From an uncultured Caryophanales bacterium (GTDB lineage: Bacteria > Bacillota_I > Bacilli_A > RFN20 > CAG-288), in NCBI GenBank assembly GCA_937896065.1, contig CALBLI010000042.1, positions 1 through 51,760 of the forward strand: 51,760 nucleotides of DNA. The letters run 5' to 3'. Each line of letters begins with the position of its first letter. Within the stretch, counting starts at the first letter, position 1. A program made the translations under genes and the position numbers. Below, piece after piece: positions 8,897-16,358 of this stretch. The notes under the pieces are model-generated. The model did not search any database. It had not been told where the DNA came from and saw only the letters and a program-made list of their open reading frames with translations.

Positions 8897-9485
8897 ATTA
8901 ATAGAATCATATAAAAAATTACCTACAATAGGTTCTAAGACAGCTGAAAGATTAGCATATGCAACTTTAAATCTATCAAAAGAAGATGTTGATTTATTTA
9001 TATCTTCTTTACAAGATGCTAAAAATGTGAAAAGATGCCCTAATTGTGGTATGTTTTTTGATAATTGCTGTCCGATTTGTTCTGATCATACAAGAGATAA
9101 AAAAACTCTTCTTGTTGTTTCAAATAGTAAAGATATACTAGCTATTGAAAAAGCTGAGGTGTATCATGGAAGATATTTTGCTCTCAATGGAACTTTATCA
9201 GCTATTCATAGTAGAACTGTTGAAACGACACTCATTAAAAACCTATTTGAACTTGTTGATGCTGATAAAGATATTAAAGAAATCATATTAGCACTTGAGA
9301 CTGATTTAGATGGGGAGATTACATCTTCATATATTGCTAAGCATTATCAAGATAATAGCAATATCAAAATTACAAAAATTGCTTATGGAATACCACTTGG
9401 TACATCAATTGAATATTTGGATCAAATGACAATCTCACAGGCAATTAAAGGAAGACGATATATAAAAGAGGACGATGAAGAATGA
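8871..9485 (+). CDS. recR: recombination mediator protein RecR
   Basis: A 204-residue RecR of normal length. An N-terminal helix-hairpin-helix region (KLPTIGSKTAERLAYATL) is followed by a C4 zinc finger (CPNCGMFFDNCCPIC, about 58-72), a Toprim domain (LLVVSNSKDILAIEK to ALETDLDGEITSSYI) and a C-terminal strand with a YGIPLGTSIEYLDQ segment. RecR works with RecO to load RecA on gapped DNA. The Toprim acidic motif is LETDLDGE rather than the usual NPTxEGE, a mild departure. The start lies inside the ybaB 3' end, and the stop overlaps the tmk ATG by four bases. Confidence 0.96.
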   Translation: MEQIKTITKLIESYKKLPTIGSKTAERLAYATLNLSKEDVDLFISSLQDAKNVKRCPNCGMFFDNCCPICSDHTRDKKTLLVVSNSKDILAIEKAEVYHGRYFALNGTLSAIHSRTVETTLIKNLFELVDADKDIKEIILALETDLDGEITSSYIAKHYQDNSNIKITKIAYGIPLGTSIEYLDQMTISQAIKGRRYIKEDDEE

Positions 9486-10126
9486 AAAAAGGTATATTTA
9501 TAACTTTTGAAGGTACCGATGGTTGTGGGAAAACAACTGTTCTGGAAGGTGTAAGAAAAAAATTAGCGATAAATGGTCATGCAGATGATGTGCTTTTTAC
9601 AAGAGAACCAGGTGGAAGTAAAATATCTGAACAAATAAGAAATATTATTTTGGATAAAAATAATGTTGAAGAAGATGAAAGAACAGAAGCATTATTATAT
9701 GCAGCAAGCAGGAGACAGCATTTAGTTGATATTGTCTTAAAAGCTTTAAAAGAAAATAAAATAGTTATTTCTGATCGTTATGTTGATTCATCTTTAGTTT
9801 ACCAAGGATATGCACGTGGAATCGGTATTGATGAAGTTTTAAAAATTAATGAATTTGCAATTGATGGTCTTTTCCCTGATTTAACTATTTTATTAGATTT
9901 AGATCCTAAAATAGGTATGGAAAGAATTAAAAACAACCGTAAAGATAAAGCTGATAGACTTGATAATGAAGAGCTATCTTTTCATCAAAAAGTTTATGAA
10001 GGATATCAAATCATCGAAAAAAGATACAAGAATAGAATTTATAAAGTTGATGCTAGTAGATCAGTTGAACAAGTAATCGATGATGCTTTTTTGAAAATAA
10101 TTTCATTTATAAAAATGTATGAATAA
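9482..10126 (+). CDS. tmk: thymidylate kinase
   Basis: A 214-residue dTMP kinase. P-loop FEGTDGCGKTT (about 8-18), the DR(Y/H) motif SDRYVDSSLVYQG (near 97) and an Arg/Lys-rich lid KNNRKDKADRLD are all present. It phosphorylates dTMP to dTDP. It may receive dTMP from the dCMP deaminase-FolD-ThyX-like operon at 37028-38891, which is an inference from function rather than location. It overlaps recR by four bases and holB by eight, so all three are probably translated from one message. Confidence 0.97.
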   Translation: MKKGIFITFEGTDGCGKTTVLEGVRKKLAINGHADDVLFTREPGGSKISEQIRNIILDKNNVEEDERTEALLYAASRRQHLVDIVLKALKENKIVISDRYVDSSLVYQGYARGIGIDEVLKINEFAIDGLFPDLTILLDLDPKIGMERIKNNRKDKADRLDNEELSFHQKVYEGYQIIEKRYKNRIYKVDASRSVEQVIDDAFLKIISFIKMYE

Positions 10127-11114
10127 TGAAGAGTTTATTGAGTATCAACCAATTTTATATAAATTATTTTCTTCATCTAAAGAGAAGAAAAGATTAGCAA
10201 ACGCTTATCTTTTATATGGTGATATAAATGCACCAGTAAAAGAAGTAGGCATGCTTTTATGTGAATCAATCAATTGTCAAAAAGAGATACTTAGCTGTCA
10301 CAAATGCTCAGATTGTAAAAAGTTTGATGAACATGTAACAACTGATTTTTATTTTATTGATGGAAAAGATAAAACAATAAAAAAAGAAGATATCCAAAAA
10401 TTGGAAAACTTTTTTAAACTGACTTCGCTTGAAAAAAATAAAACTCCAACTTATCTTATCAATCATATTGAAAATATAACAAATGAAGCCATAAATGCAT
10501 TATTAAAATTTTTAGAAGAACCAAAAACTGGGGTTATTGCTATTTTGACTACTAATAATTTAAAGAAAGTATTGAATACAATCATTTCTAGATCAATAAA
10601 AGTTAAAGTAAATCCACTACCTAAAGAAAAACTAGTAAATGAAATTACAGGCTTAGAATATACTTATTTAAAAAGTAAAAAAATTCTTACAAAAAATGAA
10701 GCGATAGTATTATCTTGGCTATATTCTTCAAAAGAAGATGTTGATGAATTACTAAATGAGTCTGATGATTTCTTTTTAGCTTACAATCAGGTTGAAGAAT
10801 TTTTACATGAACTTGATGTATCAATAACAAACGCAAGCTACTATCTTTTGATGATTAATTATAAAGTTAACTCTCTTAAGTGTTATAATTTGATGTATTT
10901 AATTTTAAAGAGAGTCTTCACTGAGATATTAACTTCAACTATAAGTGAGGATAATCCTTATAAAGAAGTTATGTGTTCTTTAGGTAAAAAAGATTTAAAT
11001 ATAAAAAATGCTACTAGTGAGATAAATAGGCTTTTATCGCTTTCTAGATTGAATTTATCATCAACATTAAATTCAATAAAAATTATCAAAGCATTACAGG
11101 GGGAAATATCATGA
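10119..11114 (+). CDS. holB: DNA polymerase III subunit delta'
   Basis: A 331-residue delta-prime clamp-loader subunit. It starts with a region resembling the AAA+ domain of DnaX but lacks a usable Walker A, as expected for delta'. A four-cysteine zinc module (INCQKEILSCHKCSDC, about 50-65) is kept. The central motif INHIENITNEAINALLKFLEEP is the DnaX/HolB-type Walker-B/helix region, followed by the SRC-like ISRSIKV. Position after tmk is the classic Gram-positive arrangement. Start and stop overlap both neighbours, so it is coupled within the operon. Confidence 0.93.
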   Translation: MNNEEFIEYQPILYKLFSSSKEKKRLANAYLLYGDINAPVKEVGMLLCESINCQKEILSCHKCSDCKKFDEHVTTDFYFIDGKDKTIKKEDIQKLENFFKLTSLEKNKTPTYLINHIENITNEAINALLKFLEEPKTGVIAILTTNNLKKVLNTIISRSIKVKVNPLPKEKLVNEITGLEYTYLKSKKILTKNEAIVLSWLYSSKEDVDELLNESDDFFLAYNQVEEFLHELDVSITNASYYLLMINYKVNSLKCYNLMYLILKRVFTEILTSTISEDNPYKEVMCSLGKKDLNIKNATSEINRLLSLSRLNLSSTLNSIKIIKALQGEIS

Positions 11115-12283
11115 TAAATTTAATAGCTGTTCCTTTCGATTTTAATGGAGTTAAATATTTTAGTACCAATGATGAAAATATCACTTTAAATACTTTAGTT
11201 GTCTGTGATACTTCTTTTGGAACTTATATTGGGAAAGTTAGCAAAATAAGAACCCCAAGACAAGAAGAAATTGAAAAAGAAAATTTTAATGAATTATTTC
11301 CTGTCATAAATAGGATCGCAGATAGGGAAGATCTACAAAAATTTGAAGAAGATAAAAAGATTTGTAAAAAAATAGTTTCATTTACTCAAAACGAAGCTGA
11401 TAAATTAAAATTAGACATGACTGTTTTAAATAGTTATGTTGATTTAAGTAGCAATAAAATTTTGATAACTTTTCAATCAGAAAACAGGGTTGATTTTAGA
11501 GAACTTGTCAAAGAAATCATGACTGAGTATAAAACTAGAGTTGAACTAAGACAACTAGGACCAAGAGATTATGCATCTGTTGTTGGCGGAATCGGACCAT
11601 GTGGCCTTCCTCTTTGTTGCTCGACGTTTTTAAATTCTTTTGATGGAATAACTTTAAATATGGCTAAAAACCAATTATTAACTATAAACATTAGCAAATT
11701 ATCTGGCCAATGTGGAAAATTATTATGTTGTTTAAAATATGAAGATGAAGCTTATTCACTTCTTAAACCTATGTATCCTAAAATTGGTGATAAACTACCA
11801 TATAGAGGAAGTGTTTATGAGGTTACATCTATCAATTTGTTATCAGATAATATCACTTGCTATAATGGGACTAATTATGAAAATTTCACTAGACAAGAAT
11901 ATGATCGTGCTTTAGCTGGAATTGAAAAGAAAGAAACACTTAAACAATTTAAAGATATCAATAGTGGAGTCAATTTATCAGGACAAGGTATTGATGATAC
12001 AAATAATAGAATAGAGCAGATAAATAGGAAAGAACACGAATTAGAATTTGAAAAGAAAAATAATGAATTCAATAATTCAAATAGAAACAATAAAAATAAA
12101 TTTAATAAAAATGGTTCTAATAAAAACTTTAATCGTAATAATCAAAATTTTAAAAACCATAATAGAAGATTTGACACTAAAAACCAAAATATTAAAAAAG
12201 AATCCGGTTTTATTCCTGTCAGTGCAATTCAAGATAGATCTATTTTAGATTTAGATAAGAAAGATAACGATGATCAAAAATAA
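11111..12283 (+). CDS. ricT: PSP1 domain protein RicT (YaaT-like)
   Basis: A 390-residue protein with the PSP1 domain (about 1-260). The conserved cysteine motifs GGIGPCGLPLCCS and GQCGKLLCCLKYE are intact. In B. subtilis RicT (YaaT) these ligate an iron-sulfur cluster in the RicA-RicF-RicT complex, which supports RNase Y-dependent mRNA maturation. From about residue 300 the protein has an unusual tail very rich in Asn, Lys, Arg and Phe (NNSNRNNKNKFNKNGSNKNF and similar), ending in SGFIPVSAIQDRSILDLDKK. Low-complexity Asn/Arg tails of this sort can be disordered and bind RNA, which is inference here. It overlaps holB and rsmI. Confidence 0.9.
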   Translation: MINLIAVPFDFNGVKYFSTNDENITLNTLVVCDTSFGTYIGKVSKIRTPRQEEIEKENFNELFPVINRIADREDLQKFEEDKKICKKIVSFTQNEADKLKLDMTVLNSYVDLSSNKILITFQSENRVDFRELVKEIMTEYKTRVELRQLGPRDYASVVGGIGPCGLPLCCSTFLNSFDGITLNMAKNQLLTINISKLSGQCGKLLCCLKYEDEAYSLLKPMYPKIGDKLPYRGSVYEVTSINLLSDNITCYNGTNYENFTRQEYDRALAGIEKKETLKQFKDINSGVNLSGQGIDDTNNRIEQINRKEHELEFEKKNNEFNNSNRNNKNKFNKNGSNKNFNRNNQNFKNHNRRFDTKNQNIKKESGFIPVSAIQDRSILDLDKKDNDDQK

Positions 12284-13151
12284 TCCATATTTGAATGATA
12301 CTAAACCAATTGTTTATCTAGTATCCACACCAATTGGAAATATTGAAGATATAACTCTTCGTGCTTTAAGAATTTTAAAAGAAGCAGATATCATAGCTTG
12401 TGAAGACACTAGAAACACTTCTCGTCTTTTAAAAAGATTAAATATAGAAAACAAAAAATTGATTTCTTTATATGCTCAAACTGAAGAAAAAGAATCAATC
12501 AATATTTTAAATAAAATAATCAAAGAAAAACTGACTTTGGCATATGTTTCAGATGCAGGAATGCCTGGAATATCAGATCCTGGTTCTCTTCTTGTTAAAA
12601 ATGCATATAAAATGAATGTGAAGGTTTCTATCATCCCTGGAGCTAGTGCATGTTTAAGTGCATTATGCTTATCATCATTTGATAGTGCAGATTTTTCATT
12701 TTATGGATTTTTACCAACTAAAGAAAGTGCTAAGAAGACATTTTTAGAAGAACTAAAATTTAGAAAAGAAACACTTATTTTTTATGAATCACCAAATAGA
12801 ATTAAAGATACTATCAAAACACTTGCTGATGTCTTTCAATTTAATAGAAGAATCTCAATTGTAAGGGAATTAACAAAAATTCATGAAGAAGTTATAACTG
12901 GGGAATTAAATGAATTTCTTGATGATGATAGTGAATATAAAGGAGAGATTGTGCTTTTAATTGAAGGTAGTAAAGAAGAAGAAAAAGCAAGCGATGAAAA
13001 AATAATTGAGCTTTTAAAAGAAGGATTAAAGAAAGAAAGTTTAGCATCGTTATCAAAATCAATTGCTAAACTCACAAATCGAAGTAAAAAAGAAATATAC
13101 GAAATAGGTTTGAAGATAAAAAGTGATTGTAATAAAAATAGGCATCTTTAA
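12270..13151 (+). CDS. rsmI: 16S rRNA (cytidine(1402)-2'-O)-methyltransferase
   Basis: A 293-residue RsmI. YLVSTPIGNIEDITLRAL, ACEDTRNTSRLL, the SAM-binding VSDAGMPGISDPG and IPGASACLSAL, and YESPNRI are all characteristic. It 2'-O-methylates C1402 of 16S rRNA. The very end is odd. The natural-looking terminus GLKIK is followed here by ten extra residues (SDCNKNRHL and the preceding base context), and the stop lies in the loop of the terminator hairpin. A second copy of the last ~111 bp at 17995-18105 stops right after GLKIK. The present 3' end may therefore have been brought in with the island downstream. Confidence 0.95.
   Translation: MIKNNPYLNDTKPIVYLVSTPIGNIEDITLRALRILKEADIIACEDTRNTSRLLKRLNIENKKLISLYAQTEEKESINILNKIIKEKLTLAYVSDAGMPGISDPGSLLVKNAYKMNVKVSIIPGASACLSALCLSSFDSADFSFYGFLPTKESAKKTFLEELKFRKETLIFYESPNRIKDTIKTLADVFQFNRRISIVRELTKIHEEVITGELNEFLDDDSEYKGEIVLLIEGSKEEEKASDEKIIELLKEGLKKESLASLSKSIAKLTNRSKKEIYEIGLKIKSDCNKNRHL
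13011..13121 (+). repeat. direct repeat, rsmI 3' end, copy 1
   Basis: Within rsmI. It matches 17995-18105 at 106 of 111 positions. Differences are at 13073, 13104, 13109, 13112 and 13115. Four of the five are synonymous and one swaps Ile for Leu, so both copies seem to have diverged as coding sequence. Confidence 0.93.
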
Positions 13152-13175
13152 TTTTAAGATGCCTATTTATTTTTT
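13137..13175. terminator. terminator after rsmI
   Basis: Perfect 12-bp arms at 13137-13148 and 13156-13167 with a 7-base loop, followed by a T-rich run. The rsmI stop codon (13149-13151) is in the loop. T runs flank both sides, so it may also end the minus-strand operon. Confidence 0.85.
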
Positions 13176-13236
13176 AAAAATTTAAATTAAAACTTTTATT
13201 TATTATACTATGAAAATATATTTGTTTTTATTGTGT

Positions 13237-13878
13237 TTAACTTTTTTCTTTATTGACAATTTCGCCTTCTTCTTCAGCAGTGTCAAGAACTTTTGTTGAG
13301 TTCTCTTTTAAAGAAATTAGAGAACGTTTGCATTTTCCGCTGAATGGATATCCGAAGATGTTGTAATGTTCTTTAAGACTTTCGGCTTTGCTTAAAGCGT
13401 TTTCTTTGTCTTTGATGATTACAACGTGCTCATCGAGCCACATTGTGTCTTTGAAAAAGCCGTACTGTGCTTTGTCAGTGACAAATATGATTCCTTCAGA
13501 AGATTTGATATGTTGGCAGTAAACATCGTCATTGTAAACATCTGCCTCATCTTGTACGATTAGAATATCTTCTATCCTCTCGTTGATAATTTCGATTTCC
13601 GTCGAGTCCTTAGACCAGGTTATAAACGGATTATCTTCTTCATTTAATTCAATGAAATTCAAAAACAACATGTCTTCAGGTCCGGAAAAGTAGTTGTCAA
13701 ACCAATCAACGCAATTATCTATTAAATAACGGTTAGTTGATGTGGAAATTTCAATTTTTTCAAAGACAATGTTTCTTCCTTTCAATTTAGCATGTTTCAT
13801 CGAAACGAAATTTTGACCTATGAGGTTTGCCAATGTTTCAATTCCTTTTTTTGATATTGATAAATCTAAATCTTTCAT
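13237..13878 (-). CDS. unknown protein, third gene of the DUF4417 operon
   Basis: I do not recognise this 213-residue protein. It is acidic, without signal peptide or membrane segment. It reads as an alpha/beta protein: helical start (KKGIETLANLIGQNF), a middle rich in Asp/Glu (ERIEDILIVQDEADVYNDDVYCQHI) and a C-terminal part with GYPFSGKCKRSL. The ATG overlaps the stop of the preceding gene (ATGA type), so the two are translationally coupled. Its base composition is clearly less AT-rich than the surrounding core genes, in line with recent transfer. It could be a structural, regulatory or immunity partner of the upstream genes. The sequence gives no basis for choosing. Confidence 0.75.
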   Translation of the reverse strand: MKDLDLSISKKGIETLANLIGQNFVSMKHAKLKGRNIVFEKIEISTSTNRYLIDNCVDWFDNYFSGPEDMLFLNFIELNEEDNPFITWSKDSTEIEIINERIEDILIVQDEADVYNDDVYCQHIKSSEGIIFVTDKAQYGFFKDTMWLDEHVVIIKDKENALSKAESLKEHYNIFGYPFSGKCKRSLISLKENSTKVLDTAEEEGEIVNKEKS

Positions 13879-14252
13879 TTTCTAGTTCCTTTCTGTATAA
13901 AATGTATTTTTTGGCTTTTGATTCCAGCATCATCACTACTTTTTCTTACGGATATCATGACTGCAGGTGCATGTTCAGATGTTGGGTGATTAATTCTTAT
14001 TGTGACAGTTGATCCATCTTCGAGATCCGCGTGCCACATTTTCTCAAGAAGATCTTCTTGTATTTTCACTCCTTTAGTTAGTATCTTAAAAAGAGTTTTT
14101 GTTTCTTCTATAGGATCATCATTGACATATACTAATCTAACATATTGTCTATTTCCTGAACCATGTTCACCAAAATAACCAGTTTCTGGATCAAAATGAT
14201 AGAATGGGTTTGCTTTCGCAGAATATGAATTTTTTCTTAAAGTTATACCCAT
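13875..14252 (-). CDS. unknown small protein, second gene of the DUF4417 operon
   Basis: A 125-residue protein that I do not recognise. It has an aromatic and Gly-rich N-terminal part (FYHFDPETGYFGEHGSGNRQY), strands such as VRLVYVNDD and STVTIRINH, and a basic end (KIHFIQKGTRK). No signal peptide or membrane segment is visible. It lies two bases after the DUF4417 stop and overlaps the next gene by four bases, so the three form one operon. No function is proposed. Confidence 0.72.
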   Translation of the reverse strand: MGITLRKNSYSAKANPFYHFDPETGYFGEHGSGNRQYVRLVYVNDDPIEETKTLFKILTKGVKIQEDLLEKMWHADLEDGSTVTIRINHPTSEHAPAVMISVRKSSDDAGIKSQKIHFIQKGTRK

Positions 14253-14254
14253 GC

Positions 14255-14920
14255 TTATTTTACTCCTTTCATGTGTGTCATTTCAAATTCAGATGGGTAT
14301 CTGTGAAATTTTGTTATGCCATAAAATTCATTGAAAATATCTCTTGGCATATAGCCATAAACCAGGACATCAGTAGGCTCTAACACTTCAAGCATTTTTT
14401 TTAAGCCATTTTTGAAGATTCGTCTAAGTAAATTTTGACTTGATTTATTTTTTGCAATTGCTCCATGAGTGCTTATAGCAACAATTGAATGTTTTGGAAT
14501 TCCTAGAAAACAAAAATCATAGGTAGATGCATCTCCCCATCTAACATTTGGAATCACTGAAATACCTTTGCATTGCTCATAATAACCTATTGCACGATTC
14601 ATATAGGTTGATGCCGCTTGTATACAGTGAGACATTCCAATAGTGATGGTTGGATCTGGAGTGATTATTCCATCGTAGTGTGAAATGATCTCATCATATT
14701 TCTTTGTATTTGTTAAAATGTCGCTATATTTACAATCATGTATATAGAAATGTAAATATCCACGCTTGTTTTTAGCAGTTTTAGCTTTGTCAAAAGGAAT
14801 CAAAGATGTTGGAATAACATGTTTTGTTTTTAGTAAACAGGGAATGTTATCATGTCCCTCAAATTTGGCTCCATCAACTAAATAGTCTTGAAAGCCATCG
14901 TCTATTATTATTTTCTTCAT
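14255..14920 (-). CDS. DUF4417 family protein
   Basis: About 221 residues, starting at MKKIIIDDG, which has AGGAGG eight bases upstream. A longer frame upstream lacks such a site. Family hallmarks are clear: DGIITPDPT near residue 85, NRAIGYYEQCKGISVIPN, then RWGDASTYDFCFLGIPKHS, VAISTHGAI and a C-terminal VLVYGYMP. DUF4417 proteins have no established function and occur on phages, plasmids and integrative elements. The gene heads a minus-strand operon with two unknown genes and diverges from the ABC-3C system. A 10-bp perfect palindrome sits in the shared intergenic region. Confidence 0.85.
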   Translation of the reverse strand: MKKIIIDDGFQDYLVDGAKFEGHDNIPCLLKTKHVIPTSLIPFDKAKTAKNKRGYLHFYIHDCKYSDILTNTKKYDEIISHYDGIITPDPTITIGMSHCIQAASTYMNRAIGYYEQCKGISVIPNVRWGDASTYDFCFLGIPKHSIVAISTHGAIAKNKSSQNLLRRIFKNGLKKMLEVLEPTDVLVYGYMPRDIFNEFYGITKFHRYPSEFEMTHMKGVK

Positions 14921-14961
14921 AAAAATCCTCCTGAAGATATGAGTATCACGATTGTTTTGGT

Positions 14962-14971
14962 ACAATATTGT
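14962..14971. promoter_or_regulatory. palindrome in the divergent intergenic region
   Basis: ACAATATTGT is a perfect 10-bp palindrome about 42 bases upstream of the DUF4417 start. It could be an operator for the divergent operons, but its short length makes chance possible. Confidence 0.3.
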
Positions 14972-15040
14972 TATCGATTACCGAAATTTCTCGTGAACAG
15001 GAAATAGATTACAAAATTAAAGTGTTTTCCTAGGGTAGTG

Positions 15041-15068
15041 AAGGAAGTCGAGGGAAGTTAAAGGAAGG
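15041..15068 (+). repeat. three GGAAG repeats at 10-bp spacing before the ABC-3C effector
   Basis: AAGGAAGT, AGGGAAGT and AAGGAAGG begin at 15041, 15051 and 15061, exactly ten bases apart. The last one serves as Shine-Dalgarno for the ATG at 15077. They offer three competing ribosome-binding-like sites, or a repeated GGA site for an RNA- or DNA-binding regulator. Confidence 0.6.
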
Positions 15069-15076
15069 TTCAAATA

Positions 15077-16159
15077 ATGACATTTTCAGACTTATGTAGG
15101 TTGATTCATCCATTTTTAAAAGGAAGATGTAAAAGTAAGGCAGAACTTTTTGATTTGCTGATTTTGAACTCGATTAAATCAGATAATGAAGGTTTGAGAG
15201 AAGAAATTGCTCACATGAGTGCGAAGCAAAAAAGGAACCTTTGTAACGGAGTATATTCAATTTCTAAAATAGCTGAAAAGATCTATCCATATTTGGATAT
15301 GTCAGACTTAATTGAAATTTTTAAAACTGAAATTAGAGGCTATGCCCTAGATGACTTTGTTGGTGTGTTTAGCTGTTATAATGAAAAAGTAACCAAGGAT
15401 AATTTTGCCAAGGAAGTATCTAATATGATGAGGAAGATAATTTTAGATAATTCAGCATTATTTAGAAGTGCTCAATTAGAAGGAACAGTTTCGTTGCGCT
15501 CTGAACTGTTTCAAGAAGATGAAGGCATTTGCCCAGCCTGTGGTTGTTCACTAGATATGGATTCTTCTAAAGAAAATGCAATTGTTGTAATTGGATTAGA
15601 TGGTTTATCACCAAAAGGAACACTGAAATCAATAGGACTTTGTAGAAAATGTGCTGAAAAGTACAGAAATGGTTCATTGGGAAAAGATTTAGTGAAAATA
15701 AAAAGCTCATTAGAAGAAAATAACAATCTAAGAAAACAGACTGGTTCCATTGAAATCAATGAAAAACTTATGTCAGCAATTGATTGTCTATTGAGACAAG
15801 AAAATGATACGAAAGTGAATCTTAGTATGCAGAGCCTCAAAATAAGTCAAAAGGTAGATCAGAAAGAAAATTTTGCTCTTTATGCGAAAATTAAAATGAA
15901 TGTCTCTTCTTACTTTTCTATGCTTTATGATATGTTTGGAAAATTAGACGGAGAAGAAAAACGTTCATATGAATTTCTTTCTGCATCAATTAAAATTGCT
16001 TTTTTGAAAGCTGAAAAAAATTCAAAGAGTATAGAGTCTATTTTTAATTGTCTTGTCAATCAAGTATCTAATGCAGCTGAATGTGAAAAATCAATAGCAG
16101 AAATTATAGTTTCATATTTTATTCAAAGCTGTGAGGTGTTTCATGAAATTTCTAAATAA
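15077..16159 (+). CDS. ABC-three component (ABC-3C) system effector-type protein
   Basis: A 360-residue protein, the first of three overlapping genes ending in a DUF2326-type ATPase. That order is the ABC-3C layout described in comparative-genomic work on conflict systems. The N-terminal half is helical. Residues about 152-192 form a treble-clef-like module with CPAC (C152, C155) and CRKC (C189, C192), the spacing seen in HNH-type domains. The catalytic histidines are missing: where DH is expected the sequence reads VIGLDG. The C-terminal half (about 210-360, with helices such as KIKMNVSSYFSMLYDMFG) is in the position of the ABC-3C C-terminal domain that contacts the ATPase. Role as effector or sensor is inferred from position. 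Confidence 0.7.
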   Translation: MTFSDLCRLIHPFLKGRCKSKAELFDLLILNSIKSDNEGLREEIAHMSAKQKRNLCNGVYSISKIAEKIYPYLDMSDLIEIFKTEIRGYALDDFVGVFSCYNEKVTKDNFAKEVSNMMRKIILDNSALFRSAQLEGTVSLRSELFQEDEGICPACGCSLDMDSSKENAIVVIGLDGLSPKGTLKSIGLCRKCAEKYRNGSLGKDLVKIKSSLEENNNLRKQTGSIEINEKLMSAIDCLLRQENDTKVNLSMQSLKISQKVDQKENFALYAKIKMNVSSYFSMLYDMFGKLDGEEKRSYEFLSASIKIAFLKAEKNSKSIESIFNCLVNQVSNAAECEKSIAEIIVSYFIQSCEVFHEISK

Positions 16160-16358
16160 GGTAAATCGATACAAAACAACAATTCTTTATCAAATGATTG
16201 AAATACTACGTGTTATCAACAAGGATATGTTTTTGACTGAAATTTATAGGAAGATTTCTTCAAAAATGAATGTTAGAGAATTTTATGATGGAATGAGTGC
16301 CTTATTTGCAATTAAAAAAGTAGAATTTCTTAATGATGGGAGGATTAGAAAATGTTAA
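16143..16358 (+). CDS. ABC-3C middle component-like small protein
   Basis: A 71-residue protein starting at MKFLNKVNRY, chosen because GAGGTG lies just upstream and the start falls inside the effector 3' end (17-base overlap). It has a winged-helix look: helices TTILYQMIEILRVI and MFLTEIYRKISSKM, then a short wing-like end AIKKVEFLNDGRIRK. Middle components of ABC-3C systems are small proteins of about this size and fold that bridge effector and ATPase. It overlaps the ATPase start by seven bases. Confidence 0.75.
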   Translation: MKFLNKVNRYKTTILYQMIEILRVINKDMFLTEIYRKISSKMNVREFYDGMSALFAIKKVEFLNDGRIRKC

